From positions 1 to 5,405 of the forward strand of contig JAFGPH010000140.1 of the NCBI GenBank assembly GCA_016926135.1: a stretch of DNA of 5,405 bases, read 5' to 3'. This DNA is from Deltaproteobacteria bacterium (GTDB lineage: Bacteria; Desulfobacterota; DSM-4660; Desulfatiglandales; HGW-15). The notes beneath the pieces are model-generated. The model did no database searches. It was not told the DNA's origin and worked only from the letters and a program-made list of their open reading frames with translations. A program made the position numbers and the translations under genes. Shown piece after piece: positions 5,287 to 5,405 of the stretch; the stretch's first letter is position 1, and the number at the start of each line of letters is the position of its first letter.

Positions 5287-5405
5287 ATGCTTGAATTCCT
5301 CCAGATGTTGACAAGCGGCATCGCCGTGGGCAGCTCTTACGCCCTGATGGGCCTCGCCATGGTGATCATCTACAAGACCTCGGAGGTGGTCAACTTCGCC
5401 CAGGG
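5287..5405 (+). CDS. livH: Branched-chain amino acid type ABC transporter permease LivH, 5' part
   Basis: Only the first 39 codons are in the window. They read as the N-terminus of a LivH permease: a first hydrophobic helix (about residues 8-28) with SGIAVGSSYALMGLAM, followed by IYKTSEVVNFAQG, the family's highly conserved segment. The partner LivM is encoded just upstream on the same strand. The ATG at 5287 has AAAGGG (5276-5281) five bases upstream; the ATG at codon 7 is a less likely start. The 201-base spacer from livM is long for a permease pair and is filled by a palindrome and a heptamer array. Confidence 0.92.
   Translation, partial: MLEFLQMLTSGIAVGSSYALMGLAMVIIYKTSEVVNFAQ

Noticed and set aside
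5009..5314. 101-codon minus-strand frame across the livM-livH spacer
   Set aside because: Its middle (LPSPPIW type) is a translation of the palindromic repeat and its other end is antisense to livM. Such strings are a familiar spurious product of this repeat type.

Overview
The window looks like a chromosomal segment of an anaerobic bacterium of the Desulfobacterota (former Deltaproteobacteria) type, such as a sulfate reducer or syntroph. This is an inference from gene content: a siroheme decarboxylase subunit (AhbB) of the alternative heme pathway, a C5-pathway hemL, an F0 operon starting atpZ-atpI-atpB, and LivM/LivH-type permeases. Base composition is moderately GC-rich, and I see no transposase, phage or plasmid gene. 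No tRNA, rRNA, CRISPR array or convincing intrinsic terminator was found.

Two gene sets diverge from a spacer at about 3340-3597. Leftward (minus strand) the order is ahbB (2857-3339), hemL (1469-2752), atpZ (1056-1274), atpI (650-1039) and atpB (1-647, cut by the window edge just before its C-terminus). The first two act in tetrapyrrole synthesis: HemL makes 5-aminolevulinate, and AhbB is half of the enzyme that decarboxylates siroheme. The last three begin the membrane (F0) sector of ATP synthase with its two accessory proteins. Rightward (plus strand) the order is a DUF1992/DnaJ-homologue-family gene (3598-3996), livM (4036-5085) and the start of livH (5287 to the edge). The last two are the paired permeases of a branched-chain amino acid type ABC importer.

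The genes are ordinary; the unusual material lies between them. Three spacers (after hemL, after ahbB, before livH) each carry a degenerate array with a strict 7-bp period. The arrays share a weak core (NNNTGAN, with G or C at position 5) but use different unit sequences, and they sit flush against gene ends. The array after ahbB runs over its stop codon; the one before livH stops at its ribosome binding site. The livM-livH spacer also carries a hairpin whose 3' arm belongs to a textbook G-quadruplex motif, so the two folds exclude each other. Smaller points are two TTGACA boxes facing each other in the divergent spacer, a structured leader before the DUF1992 gene, a hairpin just upstream of the livM ribosome binding site, and the absence of ahbA beside ahbB.

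No stretch over 300 bases lacks a gene; the largest gap is the 258-base divergent spacer.
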